Assembly: GCF_047123815.1 (NCBI RefSeq)
Contig: NZ_CP138920.1
Span: 1,116,001-1,180,000 of the forward strand
Direction: 5' to 3'
DNA: 64,000 nucleotides
From: Maricaulis sp017643475
GTDB taxonomy: Bacteria; Pseudomonadota; Alphaproteobacteria; Caulobacterales; Maricaulaceae
In this document: positions 52,903 to 63,300 of the stretch, in pieces
How the letters are laid out: the number at the start of each line of letters is the position of its first letter
Numbering within the stretch: position 1 is the stretch's first letter
Translations under genes and position numbers: made by a program
The notes under the pieces: model-generated
Database searches by the model: none
Told to the model about the DNA's origin: nothing
Seen by the model: only the letters and a program-made list of their open reading frames with translations

Positions 52903-54304
52903 AAGCCTCTTCGATAAGATCTGGGACGCACACATCGTGCGGGCCGAGACCCCGGACACGCCGGCGACGATGTATGTCGACCTGCATCTGGTGCACGAGG
53001 TGACCTCTCCGCAGGCCTTTGCCGAGCTGGAGGACCGTGGCCTCAAGGTGCGTCGTCCCGATCGCACTCTCGCGACGATCGACCATTCCACCCCGACCCT
53101 GCCCTTCAAGGCCGGCACGCCACCGCCCTATGCCACCGATGCAGCGGCAGCGCAGGTGGAAACGCTCTACGCCAACACCGCCCGTCATGGCATCGAACTG
53201 AATGGCTGGGAAAGCGAACACCGGGGCGTCGTGCACGTCATCGGTCCGGAACTGGGTGCGACCCAGCCGGGGATGACCATTGTCTGCGGCGACAGCCACA
53301 CGGCCACCCATGGTGCCTTCGGCGCGCTCGCCTTTGGCATCGGTACGACCGAGGTCGGCCATGTTCTGGCCACGCAATGCCTGTTGCAACGCAAGCCGAA
53401 ATCCATGCGCGTTCATGTGACCGGACGTCCGGGGCCGAACACATCCGCCAAGGACATCATCCTCGCCATCATCGCGAAGATCGGGGTGGATGGCGGAACG
53501 GGCCATGTCATCGAATACAGCGGCGACGCCATCACCGCGCTCGACATGGAAGGGCGAATGACCCTGTGCAACATGTCCATCGAGGCCGGTGCCCGAGCCG
53601 GCCTGGTCGCCCCGGACGAGAAGACCGTCGCTTTCCTGGATGGTCGCAAGCGCACACCGCAGGGGGCTGAATGGGACCAGGCCGTCGCGCGATGGCGTGA
53701 GCTCTACACGGATGAAGGCGCGCATTTCGACAGCGAGGTTGTTGTCGATGTCGAGGGCCTGCGCCCGATGATTACCTGGGGCACCGCGCCGGATACCGCG
53801 ATCGCGCTGAATGATGCCGTTCCAGCCTATCGCAATGACAGCGATCGGAAAGCGGCGGACTATATGCGTGTCGCTGCTGGCGAGACCGTGTCAGGCCAGA
53901 AGGTCAATCGTGTCTTCATCGGCTCATGCACCAACTCCCGCATCTCCGATCTGCGGGCAGCGGCAAACATCATGCGCGGACGAGCGATCTCGCCGGGTGT
54001 CACCGCGCTGGTCGTACCGGGCTCGGTCTGGGTGAAGGCGCAGGCCGAAGAAGAAGGCCTGGACAAGGTGTTCAAGGCAGCCGGTGCCGAATGGCGTGAA
54101 GCCGGGTGCTCGATGTGCATCGCCATGAATGGCGACAAGGGCGCACCGGGCGAGCTCATCGTCTCGACATCGAACCGCAACTTCGAGGGCCGTCAGGGTC
54201 CTGGCGTACGAACCATGCTGGCCAGTCCGGCAGTCGCGGCAGCTTCCGCCGTCACCGGCCGTGTCACGGATCCGGCCAAACTCAAGGAGGCGGAATATGC
54301 CTGA
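52892..54304 (+). CDS. leuC: 3-isopropylmalate dehydratase, large subunit
   Basis: Aconitase-family [4Fe-4S] enzyme of 470 aa that isomerises isopropylmalate. The cluster cysteines are in FIGSCTNSRISDLRAAA and EAGCSMCIAMNGDK. Substrate residues lie in IVCGDSHTATHGAFGALAFGIGTTEV. ATG 52892 gives the usual MSPRSLFDKIWDAHIV start; a frame start at 52868 is inside ilvE. It overlaps leuD by 8 bp, fitting the LeuC-LeuD heterodimer. Confidence 0.94.
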   Translation: MSPRSLFDKIWDAHIVRAETPDTPATMYVDLHLVHEVTSPQAFAELEDRGLKVRRPDRTLATIDHSTPTLPFKAGTPPPYATDAAAAQVETLYANTARHGIELNGWESEHRGVVHVIGPELGATQPGMTIVCGDSHTATHGAFGALAFGIGTTEVGHVLATQCLLQRKPKSMRVHVTGRPGPNTSAKDIILAIIAKIGVDGGTGHVIEYSGDAITALDMEGRMTLCNMSIEAGARAGLVAPDEKTVAFLDGRKRTPQGAEWDQAVARWRELYTDEGAHFDSEVVVDVEGLRPMITWGTAPDTAIALNDAVPAYRNDSDRKAADYMRVAAGETVSGQKVNRVFIGSCTNSRISDLRAAANIMRGRAISPGVTALVVPGSVWVKAQAEEEGLDKVFKAAGAEWREAGCSMCIAMNGDKGAPGELIVSTSNRNFEGRQGPGVRTMLASPAVAAASAVTGRVTDPAKLKEAEYA

Positions 54305-54868
54305 GACATTTCCGATCAGAAGCCGGACTTTCAATCTCGCGGGCGAGAATATCGACACGGACCAGATCATTCCGGCCCGCTTCCTGACCACGACCTCTCG
54401 GACGGGTCTGGGGCGGTTTGCCTTTCATGACTGGCGGTTCGACGCATCGGGTTCGCCCAGGCCCGGTTCGCCCCTCAGCGGATTCGATGCCAGCGGCGCA
54501 TCCATCCTGGTGGCCGGGCGCAATTTCGGCTGTGGTTCATCGCGCGAGCACGCGCCCTGGGCTTTGCTGGATTACGGATTTCGCGCCGTGATTTCCTGCG
54601 AGATCGCCGACATTTTCCGCTCCAACGCGGCACGCAACGGGCTGTTGCCGATCGTCGCCCCGGAAGCGGCGCATCAATGGCTGCTGGACAATCCGGGCGC
54701 TGAGGTCGAGATCGATCTGGAAGCAACCCGCGTACACATCTCCGGCGGGCCGGGTTTCGATTTCGACATCGAACCCTTCGCCCGGCACTGCCTGCTCAGC
54801 GGCAATGACCCGATGGGGTATCTGCTCGATCAGGCCGACGAGATCCGCCAATTCGAGGAGGCCGCAGC

Positions 54869-54872
<4 letters not shown>
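54297..54872 (+). CDS. leuD: 3-isopropylmalate dehydratase, small subunit
   Basis: Swivelling-domain partner of LeuC, 191 aa. Family motifs are GENIDTDQIIPARFL near the start, ILVAGRNFGCGSSREHAPWALLDYGFRAVIS (about 68-100) and ADIFRSNAARNGLLPI. ATG 54297 follows AAGGAGGCGG, a near-perfect Shine-Dalgarno inside leuC. It overlaps leuB by ATGA. Confidence 0.94.
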
Positions 54873-55951
<1,079 letters not shown>

Positions 55952-55978
55952 GCCCCGCGAGCACCTGTTTGTCGGTCA

Positions 55979-56015
55979 GGAGGAAGTGGTGACGACCGCT
56001 GTCACCTCTTCCTCC
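55979..56015 (+). terminator. Long stem-loop after leuB
   Basis: Positions 55979-55993 pair with 56001-56015 over 15 positions with a single T-T mismatch and a 7-base loop (GACCGCT). It begins 28 bp after the leuB stop. There is no T-run directly behind it (CTTTTTC comes about 20 bases later), so it may protect the 3' end of the operon mRNA or work with Rho rather than be a classic terminator. Confidence 0.5.
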
Positions 56016-56060
56016 ACCGCTTGCAGGTCCCGCTTTTTCAATCCGCGAGGGCGGACTGCA

Positions 56061-56126
56061 GCCCCCTGAAATAGCGATGCTCTTCTAATCCGGGGCCAGC
56101 TGCCCTAAGCATGGGCACCAGGGGGC
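56061..56126 (+). promoter_or_regulatory. Leader inverted repeat covering the RBS of the adenylation gene
   Basis: GCCCCCTG (56061-56068) is perfectly complementary to CAGGGGGC (56119-56126). The second arm contains the Shine-Dalgarno AGGGGG, 7 bases before ATG 56133. A smaller stem TGCCC/GGGCA (56101-56105 with 56113-56117) sits inside. A leader folded this way would block translation. Confidence 0.4.
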
Positions 56127-56132
56127 TTTGGT

Positions 56133-58172
56133 ATGGCTTTTGACGCGCATATGCGGCTGACATCCGACAATCCGGACCGGATTGCGCTGATCTGCGCCTC
56201 AAGCCGCGAGCAGATCAGCTACAAAACGCTGTCGGATCGCATCGAACTCTTCGCACTGAGGCTTGAAGCCGGCCGCGGCGTGGTGCTGATCGAAACGGAC
56301 AACTCGGTCAACGCGGTCTTCGCCTATCTCGCAAGCCTGCACGCCCAGTGTCCGGCCCTGCTCGTCGATGCTGAGGCGACAGCACAGAAACAACAGCTGC
56401 TAGAGCAATTTCCGGTCCTTTACGTCTACGCCGCTCACGACGATTCACTCGACATTCGACAAGCTCACCGCGACACACCCCTGCACCCCGACCTCGCCCT
56501 GCTGCTTTCAACTTCCGGCTCGACCGGACAACAGAAACTGGTCCGCCTGTCGCACCAAAACCTGCGCAGCAATGCCGAGGCGATCTGCCGGTATCTCGAG
56601 CTCACCCACCGGGATTGCGCACCGACCGGCCTGCCGATGGACTATTCCTTCGGTCTGTCCGTCATCAACTCGCATCTGCATGCAGACGGTCGCCTGCTGG
56701 TCACGGGAAAATCGCTGATCGAGGACGCGTTCTGGGCCGATTTCCGCGCGCACAACTGCACCAGTTTTTCCGGCGTGCCCGAGCACTTCAAACTCATCGA
56801 GAAAACGGGCCTGTTCCCCACCGACGCCCCGAGCCTGCGGTATGTCACACAAGCGGGCGGACGCCTGTCGCCCGACCGTGTCGAGGCCCTAGCCCGGCAA
56901 GGAGACGCGGACGGCTGGGCGTTTTATGTCATGTACGGGCAAACCGAGGCGGCCCCACGCCTGTCCTATCTGCCGCCGCATCTGGCAGCCTCGCGCCCCG
57001 GCTCCATCGGGCGCGCCATTCCGGGCGGAAGGTTAAGCCTGATCGACGCGGACGGGAACGCCATCACCCGCCCAGGCATCACCGGCGAGCTGGTTTATCA
57101 CGGCCCCAATGTGATGATGGGGTATGCCACAACGAAAGATGATCTGGCCCGACCACCGGAGACCGACTGCCTCCGCACAGGCGATCTCGCCAGTTTCGAT
57201 GCCGACGGGCTGTTTACACTGCAGGGCCGCGCGGCGCGCTTCCTCAAGATCGCCGGAAAACGTGTCAGCCTTGATGCCGTGGAAGAACGCCTGGCCAGCC
57301 AGGGCATCGAAGGCCTCGCAACCGGCCGGGACGATTTTCTGGGCCTGGTGCTGACAAAGGTCAGCGACGCGGAATCGGTCGCGGCGGATTTGAGTGAAGA
57401 GCTGGGTATTCCGGCCAGCCGGCTTCACACCTGCTCTACAGAGCACATACCGTTCAAGGCAAACGGCAAACCTGATTACCAGACCGCCCTGGCCCTAATC
57501 GAAGCGTCAGCAAAACCTGAGACCAGGGTCGAAGGACCCAGGCTGCAGCAAATTCTCGCCGCTTTCCGGGAACAATTCCCCGGCGAGCACATTTCACCTG
57601 AAACCAGTTTCGATGAACTGGAAGCCTCCTCGATCGAGTTCGTCGACCTTGAAATCCGTCTCGGCGCCATTTTGTCCGACCTGCCGCAAGGCTGGCACCA
57701 GCTTAGCATCGCCGAACTGGACACGCATGAAGACACCAGCATTGCCAAGGCAACACCGCGTTTCTACGACATGGCGGCCCTGCGATCGCTCGGCACCCTG
57801 CTGGTTGTGCTGATCCATATCGTCGGCGACAAACCGGAAACCGGCCTGCGTCTTGAGCGCGACTCCCTTCTGTTCGCGACATTCGACATGCTCAGCTATC
57901 TCTCCATGCCGCTCTATACCCTGCTCGCAGGCCTGTCTTTTGCCATGCTGGGGCGCACCGAGATGTCGCCTGCGCGATTCCTGAGCCACACCGTGCGTAC
58001 AGTCGTGATCCCCACCCTGATCGCCATGTTCACCTTCGCTGCGATCTCGACAGTCATGGGCACACGCTTTGGCATTTTCGGCCTGGATCAGCTGATCGAC
58101 ACACTGGTCATGCCCTACGCCCACTTCTGGTTCATCAATGCCTTCATCATGATGTCCGGGGGGCATACCTGA
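56133..58172 (+). CDS. Adenylation-carrier-acyltransferase fusion, 5' part before a frameshift
   Basis: The frame codes for 679 aa. An AMP-binding adenylation domain (about 1-440) has LLLSTSGSTGQQKLVRLSH, VMYGQTEAAPRLSY and LRTGDLASFDADGLFTLQGR. A carrier-protein-like domain (about 460-535) has a candidate phosphopantetheine serine S500 in FDELEASSIEFVDLEIRL. The start of a membrane acyltransferase-3 domain (from about 548: RFYDMAALRSLGTLLVVLIHIVG) follows. The frame stops at TGA 58170-58172 after SGGHT, while the acyltransferase continues in the -1 frame. The intact protein would activate an acyl group, hold it on the carrier and pass it to an acceptor at the membrane. The substrate is unknown. 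Confidence 0.75.
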   Translation: MAFDAHMRLTSDNPDRIALICASSREQISYKTLSDRIELFALRLEAGRGVVLIETDNSVNAVFAYLASLHAQCPALLVDAEATAQKQQLLEQFPVLYVYAAHDDSLDIRQAHRDTPLHPDLALLLSTSGSTGQQKLVRLSHQNLRSNAEAICRYLELTHRDCAPTGLPMDYSFGLSVINSHLHADGRLLVTGKSLIEDAFWADFRAHNCTSFSGVPEHFKLIEKTGLFPTDAPSLRYVTQAGGRLSPDRVEALARQGDADGWAFYVMYGQTEAAPRLSYLPPHLAASRPGSIGRAIPGGRLSLIDADGNAITRPGITGELVYHGPNVMMGYATTKDDLARPPETDCLRTGDLASFDADGLFTLQGRAARFLKIAGKRVSLDAVEERLASQGIEGLATGRDDFLGLVLTKVSDAESVAADLSEELGIPASRLHTCSTEHIPFKANGKPDYQTALALIEASAKPETRVEGPRLQQILAAFREQFPGEHISPETSFDELEASSIEFVDLEIRLGAILSDLPQGWHQLSIAELDTHEDTSIAKATPRFYDMAALRSLGTLLVVLIHIVGDKPETGLRLERDSLLFATFDMLSYLSMPLYTLLAGLSFAMLGRTEMSPARFLSHTVRTVVIPTLIAMFTFAAISTVMGTRFGIFGLDQLIDTLVMPYAHFWFINAFIMMSGGHT

Positions 58173-58756
58173 TTTGGCGAGTAGCTGGTGAACGGGCCCT
58201 GTGGATCGCGATTACCCTCGGCTGTCTGCCTATTCTCACCCCGTTCGCGCTCCCGGAAGATATCTGGGCGACCAATCGCATGCTGGCCATTTTGCCCTTC
58301 TTCGTGCTTGGGCTCGTTCTGACGCGGTTCGAGCATGTCTTGGAGAAGACCAGATGGTGGCTTCTGGGCGCCGCACTTCTGACGGCGACCGCGCTTTATC
58401 CGATGGCCTACGCCTACATGCAGGACACCCAGCTGACAGCGAATTTTCGAAGCTGGAACGGTTTCCTGCTGAGCCTCTCGCTGATCATCATCGTGATGCA
58501 TGCCTCACCGGCGCTGCGATGGCTCAGGCCGTTGGCAGCGTATTCGTTCGCGATCTATCTCTGGCACGTCTTCGGGACATCAGCGACACGCCGGCTGCTC
58601 GAAGGAATGGGGCTGGACAATCCCGCCCTGCACCTGGTGGCCGGTTTGATTATGGGACTGGGTCTGCCCGTCCTGCTCTACCATGTCCTGCAATACATCC
58701 CGCTGGGACATATCGTGCTGGGCCAGCGTGCCGGGCGCCGGAAGACGCCCGACTGA
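58160..58756 (+). pseudogene. C-terminal membrane part of the acyltransferase, shifted frame
   Basis: From about 58160 the -1 frame reads YLIWRVAGERALWIAITLGCLPILTPF and continues through several TM helices (MLAILPFFVLGLVLTRF, WLLGAALLTATALYPMAYAY, FLLSLSLIIIVMHA) to LGHIVLGQRAGRR. It includes the OafA-like LAAYSFAIYLWHV. This completes the acyltransferase-3 domain begun upstream, giving about 874 aa in total. The break lies at six consecutive G (58158-58163). It could be a one-base loss (mutation or base-calling error) or a site of -1 ribosomal slippage. No convincing independent start codon with an RBS is seen. Confidence 0.65.
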
Positions 58757-58769
58757 CCCGTCCTGCAGG

Positions 58770-59633
58770 TCAGGGTTTGATCACGGCGGTGATGGCATCG
58801 CTGGCCGCAAACAGGCCATCAACGTCACCGTCAAAGGCCTCCGGTCGTACGGCCGTCGGATAGACCTCTGCCAGTGCTGCAAGCGCAGCTTCCAGCGCAT
58901 CCGCCAGCGCCGCGTTTTCCATGCGGATCGCAGGCATCTGCCGACCCGCGATGTCAGAGGCCGCCCGTTCGAAACCAAAACCGTCCAGATAGGCCTCGAC
59001 CGCCCGCGGTTCAGCGGCAGCGAACTGGTACTGCAACACGGCACGATGGATCAGGCCTGCCATCACCTTGGCATAGACGCTGGCTTCGCTTTCCTCGGTG
59101 GCCGGTGCAAAGGTCTCGGCTGCGTTGATGGCGTTGAGCACGCGCGTCACCGCTGCGCCCACTTCCTCATCGCTTCGCCCGTCAAAAGGCGCCGCTGACG
59201 CGTCGGACATCAGATCGAGGAAGTTCTCGGCTCCCAGCGCAACCACAACCTCTTCCAGATCAACATAGATCTCCGAAATCGGATGCGCGAACATTTCCGC
59301 CGCAGCAGAACGTCCGCCATCTTCCAGCGCACCGATACCGGCCAGGTAGTGGGCGCGAATGACTTCAAGCGCACTCAGATAAACGACAGGGTCCTGACGT
59401 GCGAGCTCCGGATCTATGCCGAACTCGCCGCCACCACCGGATTCATTTTCACCTTCAGCACCACTTTCGCCCTCGCCTTCACCGGCGTGGCTGGAGAGTG
59501 CGGTCTGGTCATCAACCGGCTGGCCGTGCTCGGATCCACCCTCGCCCATCTCGCCACCACAGGCAGCCAGTCCCCCCATCAAGGCCATGGCGCCAACCTG
59601 GCTCCAAAGCTTGGACTTACGCTTGATCCCCAT
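58770..59633 (-). CDS. Acidic lipoprotein of unknown function
   Basis: Protein of 287 aa. A basic start and hydrophobic stretch (MGIKRKSKLWSQVGAMALMGGLAAC) end in a lipobox cysteine at about residue 25. A Gly/Glu/Ser-rich low-complexity linker follows (about 26-70, for example GEGEGESGAEGENESGGGG), then a helical domain with LSALEVIRAHYLAGIGALEDG and FAHPISEIYVDLEEVVVALG. I do not recognise the domain with confidence. ATG 59633 follows AGGACAGG; the GTG at 59648 overlaps that RBS. Divergent from the PKHD hydroxylase gene. Confidence 0.7.
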   Translation of the reverse strand: MGIKRKSKLWSQVGAMALMGGLAACGGEMGEGGSEHGQPVDDQTALSSHAGEGEGESGAEGENESGGGGEFGIDPELARQDPVVYLSALEVIRAHYLAGIGALEDGGRSAAAEMFAHPISEIYVDLEEVVVALGAENFLDLMSDASAAPFDGRSDEEVGAAVTRVLNAINAAETFAPATEESEASVYAKVMAGLIHRAVLQYQFAAAEPRAVEAYLDGFGFERAASDIAGRQMPAIRMENAALADALEAALAALAEVYPTAVRPEAFDGDVDGLFAASDAITAVIKP

Positions 59634-59726
59634 GACCTGTCCTTTCACTGATCGACGTCGCGAACTCTTCTGTTAAAACGTCATATCGGCTTGCCGTGAA
59701 ACTGACAATTATTCTCAGGACACAAA

Positions 59727-60389
59727 ATGCTCTTGCAGTTGGAAAAAGTCTGCACCGAAGCTGAAGTCACCACCCTGCGTGACCTGATCACCCGCCAGGA
59801 TAATTTCCAGGACGGCAAGGCCACGGCGGGTTATGCCGCACGCCAGGTCAAGGACAACGAACAACTCGCCAGCGGCGCCGAGATCGATACGGTCCGTTCG
59901 GTTGTTCGCAAGGCTCTCGAGAAACACCCGCTCTACCGACCCTTCGCCCAGCCCAGGGCGATCACGCGCATGCTGGTTTCGCGTTACACGCCAGGCATGG
60001 AATACGGCACTCATGTCGATGATGCGTTGATGGGGGGGCGACGCACCGACCTCTCCTTCACCCTCTTCCTGTCCGCACCGGACAGTTATGAAGGCGGCGA
60101 GCTGGTCATCGAGGATATGGGCGGCGAAAGCGCCATCAAGCTGGGGCCCGGCGATGCCGTGATCTATCCCACCGGGGCCCTGCACCGTGTAGCCACAGTG
60201 ACGGGCGGCGAACGCCTCGCCGTGGTCGGCTGGATCCGCAGCCTGGTACGCCGGGCTGATCAGCGCGAAATCCTGTTCGATCTGGAACTCACCAGTCGCG
60301 CGATCTACGAAAAAGACGGCAAATCAGCCATTTTCGACACGCTGTCCAAGACCCGCTCCAACCTGTTGCGCATGTGGGCAGAGGACTAA
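59727..60389 (+). CDS. PKHD-type Fe(II)/2-oxoglutarate hydroxylase (PiuC-like)
   Basis: Dioxygenase of 220 aa. The iron triad is in YGTHVDDALMGG (His and Asp, about 92-94) and PTGALHRVATV (His, about 153). The 2-oxoglutarate Arg is in TGGERLAVVGWIRSLVR. It is usually found near TonB-dependent iron-uptake receptors; none is in this window. The substrate is unknown. It ends in a 4-bp stop overlap (CTAA) with the convergent tamB gene. Confidence 0.88.
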   Translation: MLLQLEKVCTEAEVTTLRDLITRQDNFQDGKATAGYAARQVKDNEQLASGAEIDTVRSVVRKALEKHPLYRPFAQPRAITRMLVSRYTPGMEYGTHVDDALMGGRRTDLSFTLFLSAPDSYEGGELVIEDMGGESAIKLGPGDAVIYPTGALHRVATVTGGERLAVVGWIRSLVRRADQREILFDLELTSRAIYEKDGKSAIFDTLSKTRSNLLRMWAED

Positions 60390-63300
60390 TCGAACTCCCG
60401 CCGCCAGCGCAGGGAGACAGACGCGTCTGTATCATCGCTGATACGTGAAAGCAGGCTGAGATCTGGCGTCAGTGACCACTCGACACGGGTCGTCGCCAGT
60501 GCGGAAAGACCGACGGTCTCCACCTCCAGATACACGTCATCACTGATCTGGTGCCCCCCGGTCACGGCAATCGTGCCATCCGCATTGGAGGTGATCCGCA
60601 AACGGTCAACACCGGCCCGGTCGCGCAGCTCGTTGATCATGTTGAACATGGAATATCCGGACAATTGTGCCGCGATCTGCGCGGTTTCGAAGGCAGACAG
60701 TTCTGTCGCGTCCCGCCCGAACAACAGGCGAGACAGGATCTCGTCCTGCGGCAATTGCGGCGTACTGGAAAGCATCAGTTCAGGCGCATCTACACTGCCT
60801 GCGATACGTGCTTCCACCGTCAGGTCGGAACGTTGATGACGCGCGTCGATCTCAACCCGGGCGGTGGTCAAGCGCCCATCCAGATTGACCTGCCCCCGGG
60901 TCAGGTCAAAAGGCCGGGACAACAGGTAGGCCTCACCGCCCTTGAGGGTCGCGTTCCCGGAGACACGCGGTCGGGAGAGACGTCCGCTCAGAACCAGCTC
61001 AACACTCCACTCGCTGTCGAAGCCAGTGCCAGCGACCCGCACGCCTTCCTCCGACGTCACGCGATAGTCCAGTCGGACTTCGGGGCCAACATAATCACTG
61101 CGCGCACGACCGTCTGGCAGATTGATCTCGGTGACGACGGGATTGGGGATGGCCTCTGCGGTGTCATTACCGGGCGTCACATGAAGCTCGTCGATTCTCG
61201 ACTGGCCTGACACCAGCCAACCGGTCGCGTCTGCGCTCACAAGCGTCTGACCACTCAATGTCATGTCCAGATCCGGCAGCGAAAGCAGACGCATCCGCGT
61301 CATTTCCAGCCTTGCCTCTCCGCGATAGCCGGTCTCCGCATCCAGGCGAAACTCGCCCTGTCCACTGGCCCGCCCGTGAGCACCATCGCTCATCTCCAGG
61401 GTCTCGACCCGCAGCCGGTCGCCGGCAAATTCCGTGACAATCTCGATATCGGCAAAACTCGAGCCATACGTCCCAGACAACACCCGGCCGCGATGCAGCG
61501 ACGCATGCCCGTTCACCGTCGGGACCTCGACACGCCCGCCAAGCTCCAGTGAGGCCTCAACCTGTCCTGAAAGATCCGCTGTCGCGGGTAACAGCAGCCG
61601 GGCCAGCGGCGCGATCTCGCCATGAACCGCGATTTCACCGCCAAGCGCCCCCTCGGCTTCCTCCGCCAGGATCCTGACCACAAGGGCATCGCCCTCGACT
61701 TGCAGATCGAGACGGTTGCGGCCATCGATCTCCAGCTCTGCGCCCACTTGCAGAACCGGCGCTGTATCATCATGACGCGAAGTCAGATCACGTATGCTCA
61801 GCTCGCCATCGCCCTGCCAGTGACCGTCCGCATTGACCAGCTGCAGGCGCGCTGCCACTTCGCCCGACAAGTCAGGAAGCCCCCGCGTATAGCCCACGAG
61901 GTCGGCTGGAATTTCACTCGCCACGACGTCAATTTGCTGTGGCGACAGGACCAGATCCAAGACGCCGGCACCCATCAGAACGCGTCCGCGCGCCTGCAGC
62001 GGGCCCGCCAGCAAGCGGATCGGCGTTTCCGTACGGATAGCCGCCTCACCCCAGACACCGGCAAGTGACAGGCGACCAGCAAGTCCTTCAGGCGTGAGCG
62101 ACAATTCTCCGGGCAGATCCAGCACGAAATCCGTTCCCAGCTGACCGGACAGCTCGCTATTCAGCGTCATGGCCTGCAACGGTCCCGAGAGGGTGATTTC
62201 CGCTGCGGACAGACTTCCGCCCGGGATCAGGCGAGCCGGGGTTTCAAGACGCGCTTCCATCTGCCCGGCAAACAGGTCCGCAGTCTGGCCGGTATAATCC
62301 AGCGTGGCATCAAACCGACCGACGTCGCTGGCGACCAGCTGGATGGCTAGAGCCTCGCCCTGAAGCTCACCGCGCCCGGAAGCCGTGATCGCGCCCCAGC
62401 GCCCGTCGGTCAGATTCAGCGCAGCGCCGCTGGCATTCAGGTCGGCCGTGCCGGAAAGCTCCAGCGCCTGATCGGACAATTGCCCACGCAGGCCCCATCG
62501 CGCCAGCACAGCGCCTTCATCATCCAGCGACGACTGGATGACCAGTTCCGGCCCGGCTAACCGGGTCTCGCCAATCCGGATCTCGCTCGCAGCAAGACCG
62601 GCGTCGAGACTGATCTGTCCCGCATCGCTCCCGGCTTCCAGGTTCAACGCAAGAACGCCTGAACCACCTATCGGGCCGGCCAGGTTCGCAAGGCCAGCGG
62701 CTCCGGCCAGTGCCACTGACCAATCCCCGCTCGCACCGAGTTGGGCGGAGATGTCGAGGTCGACGGCCCGCCCGTTCAGCTCTCCATTGTCCAACCACCA
62801 GACTTCAGCCTCTCGTCTAAGCTGCGCTCCGGCCGTCAATCCATCCAGAAAGCCTAAACTGGCCTCTGGCCAGACCACCTGGTCCGCGGCAATCTGAATG
62901 GTGAACATCTCGGAGCTTTCACCGGTTATGTTTGCCGAGAGCGAACCGGAGAGGTCCTGATACAGCCGGCCTGCATCCGGCAATTCCAACAGCGCGGAAA
63001 ACCGGGTTTGCCCGTCTTCGTAGGCGCCATTCGCCGTGATCTGAGCAGCGTTTGTTTCCAACAGCAGACGATCCAGCCGATAGGTGTTTCCACTCGATTG
63101 CGCCTGCAGCTCGATCTGCAATTCATCACCAATCAGCCCCGCCAGAACAGGCTCGGCCAGCACCAGCCCCGACGCCGCCAGTCTGCTCTCCAAGCGAAAT
63201 TCACCGTCATCGCGCGAAAGCTCTACGGGCCCGGAAAGGTCAGAAATCACAGCCTGGGTGTGCTCCAGCCCGGACAGGGTCATCTCGCCCGTGAACTGCG

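Noticed and set aside
55979..56015. Crp-type operator after leuB (GTGAC and GTCAC arms)
   Set aside because: The arms are separated by seven bases instead of the required spacing and form part of a much longer stem, so a hairpin explains them.
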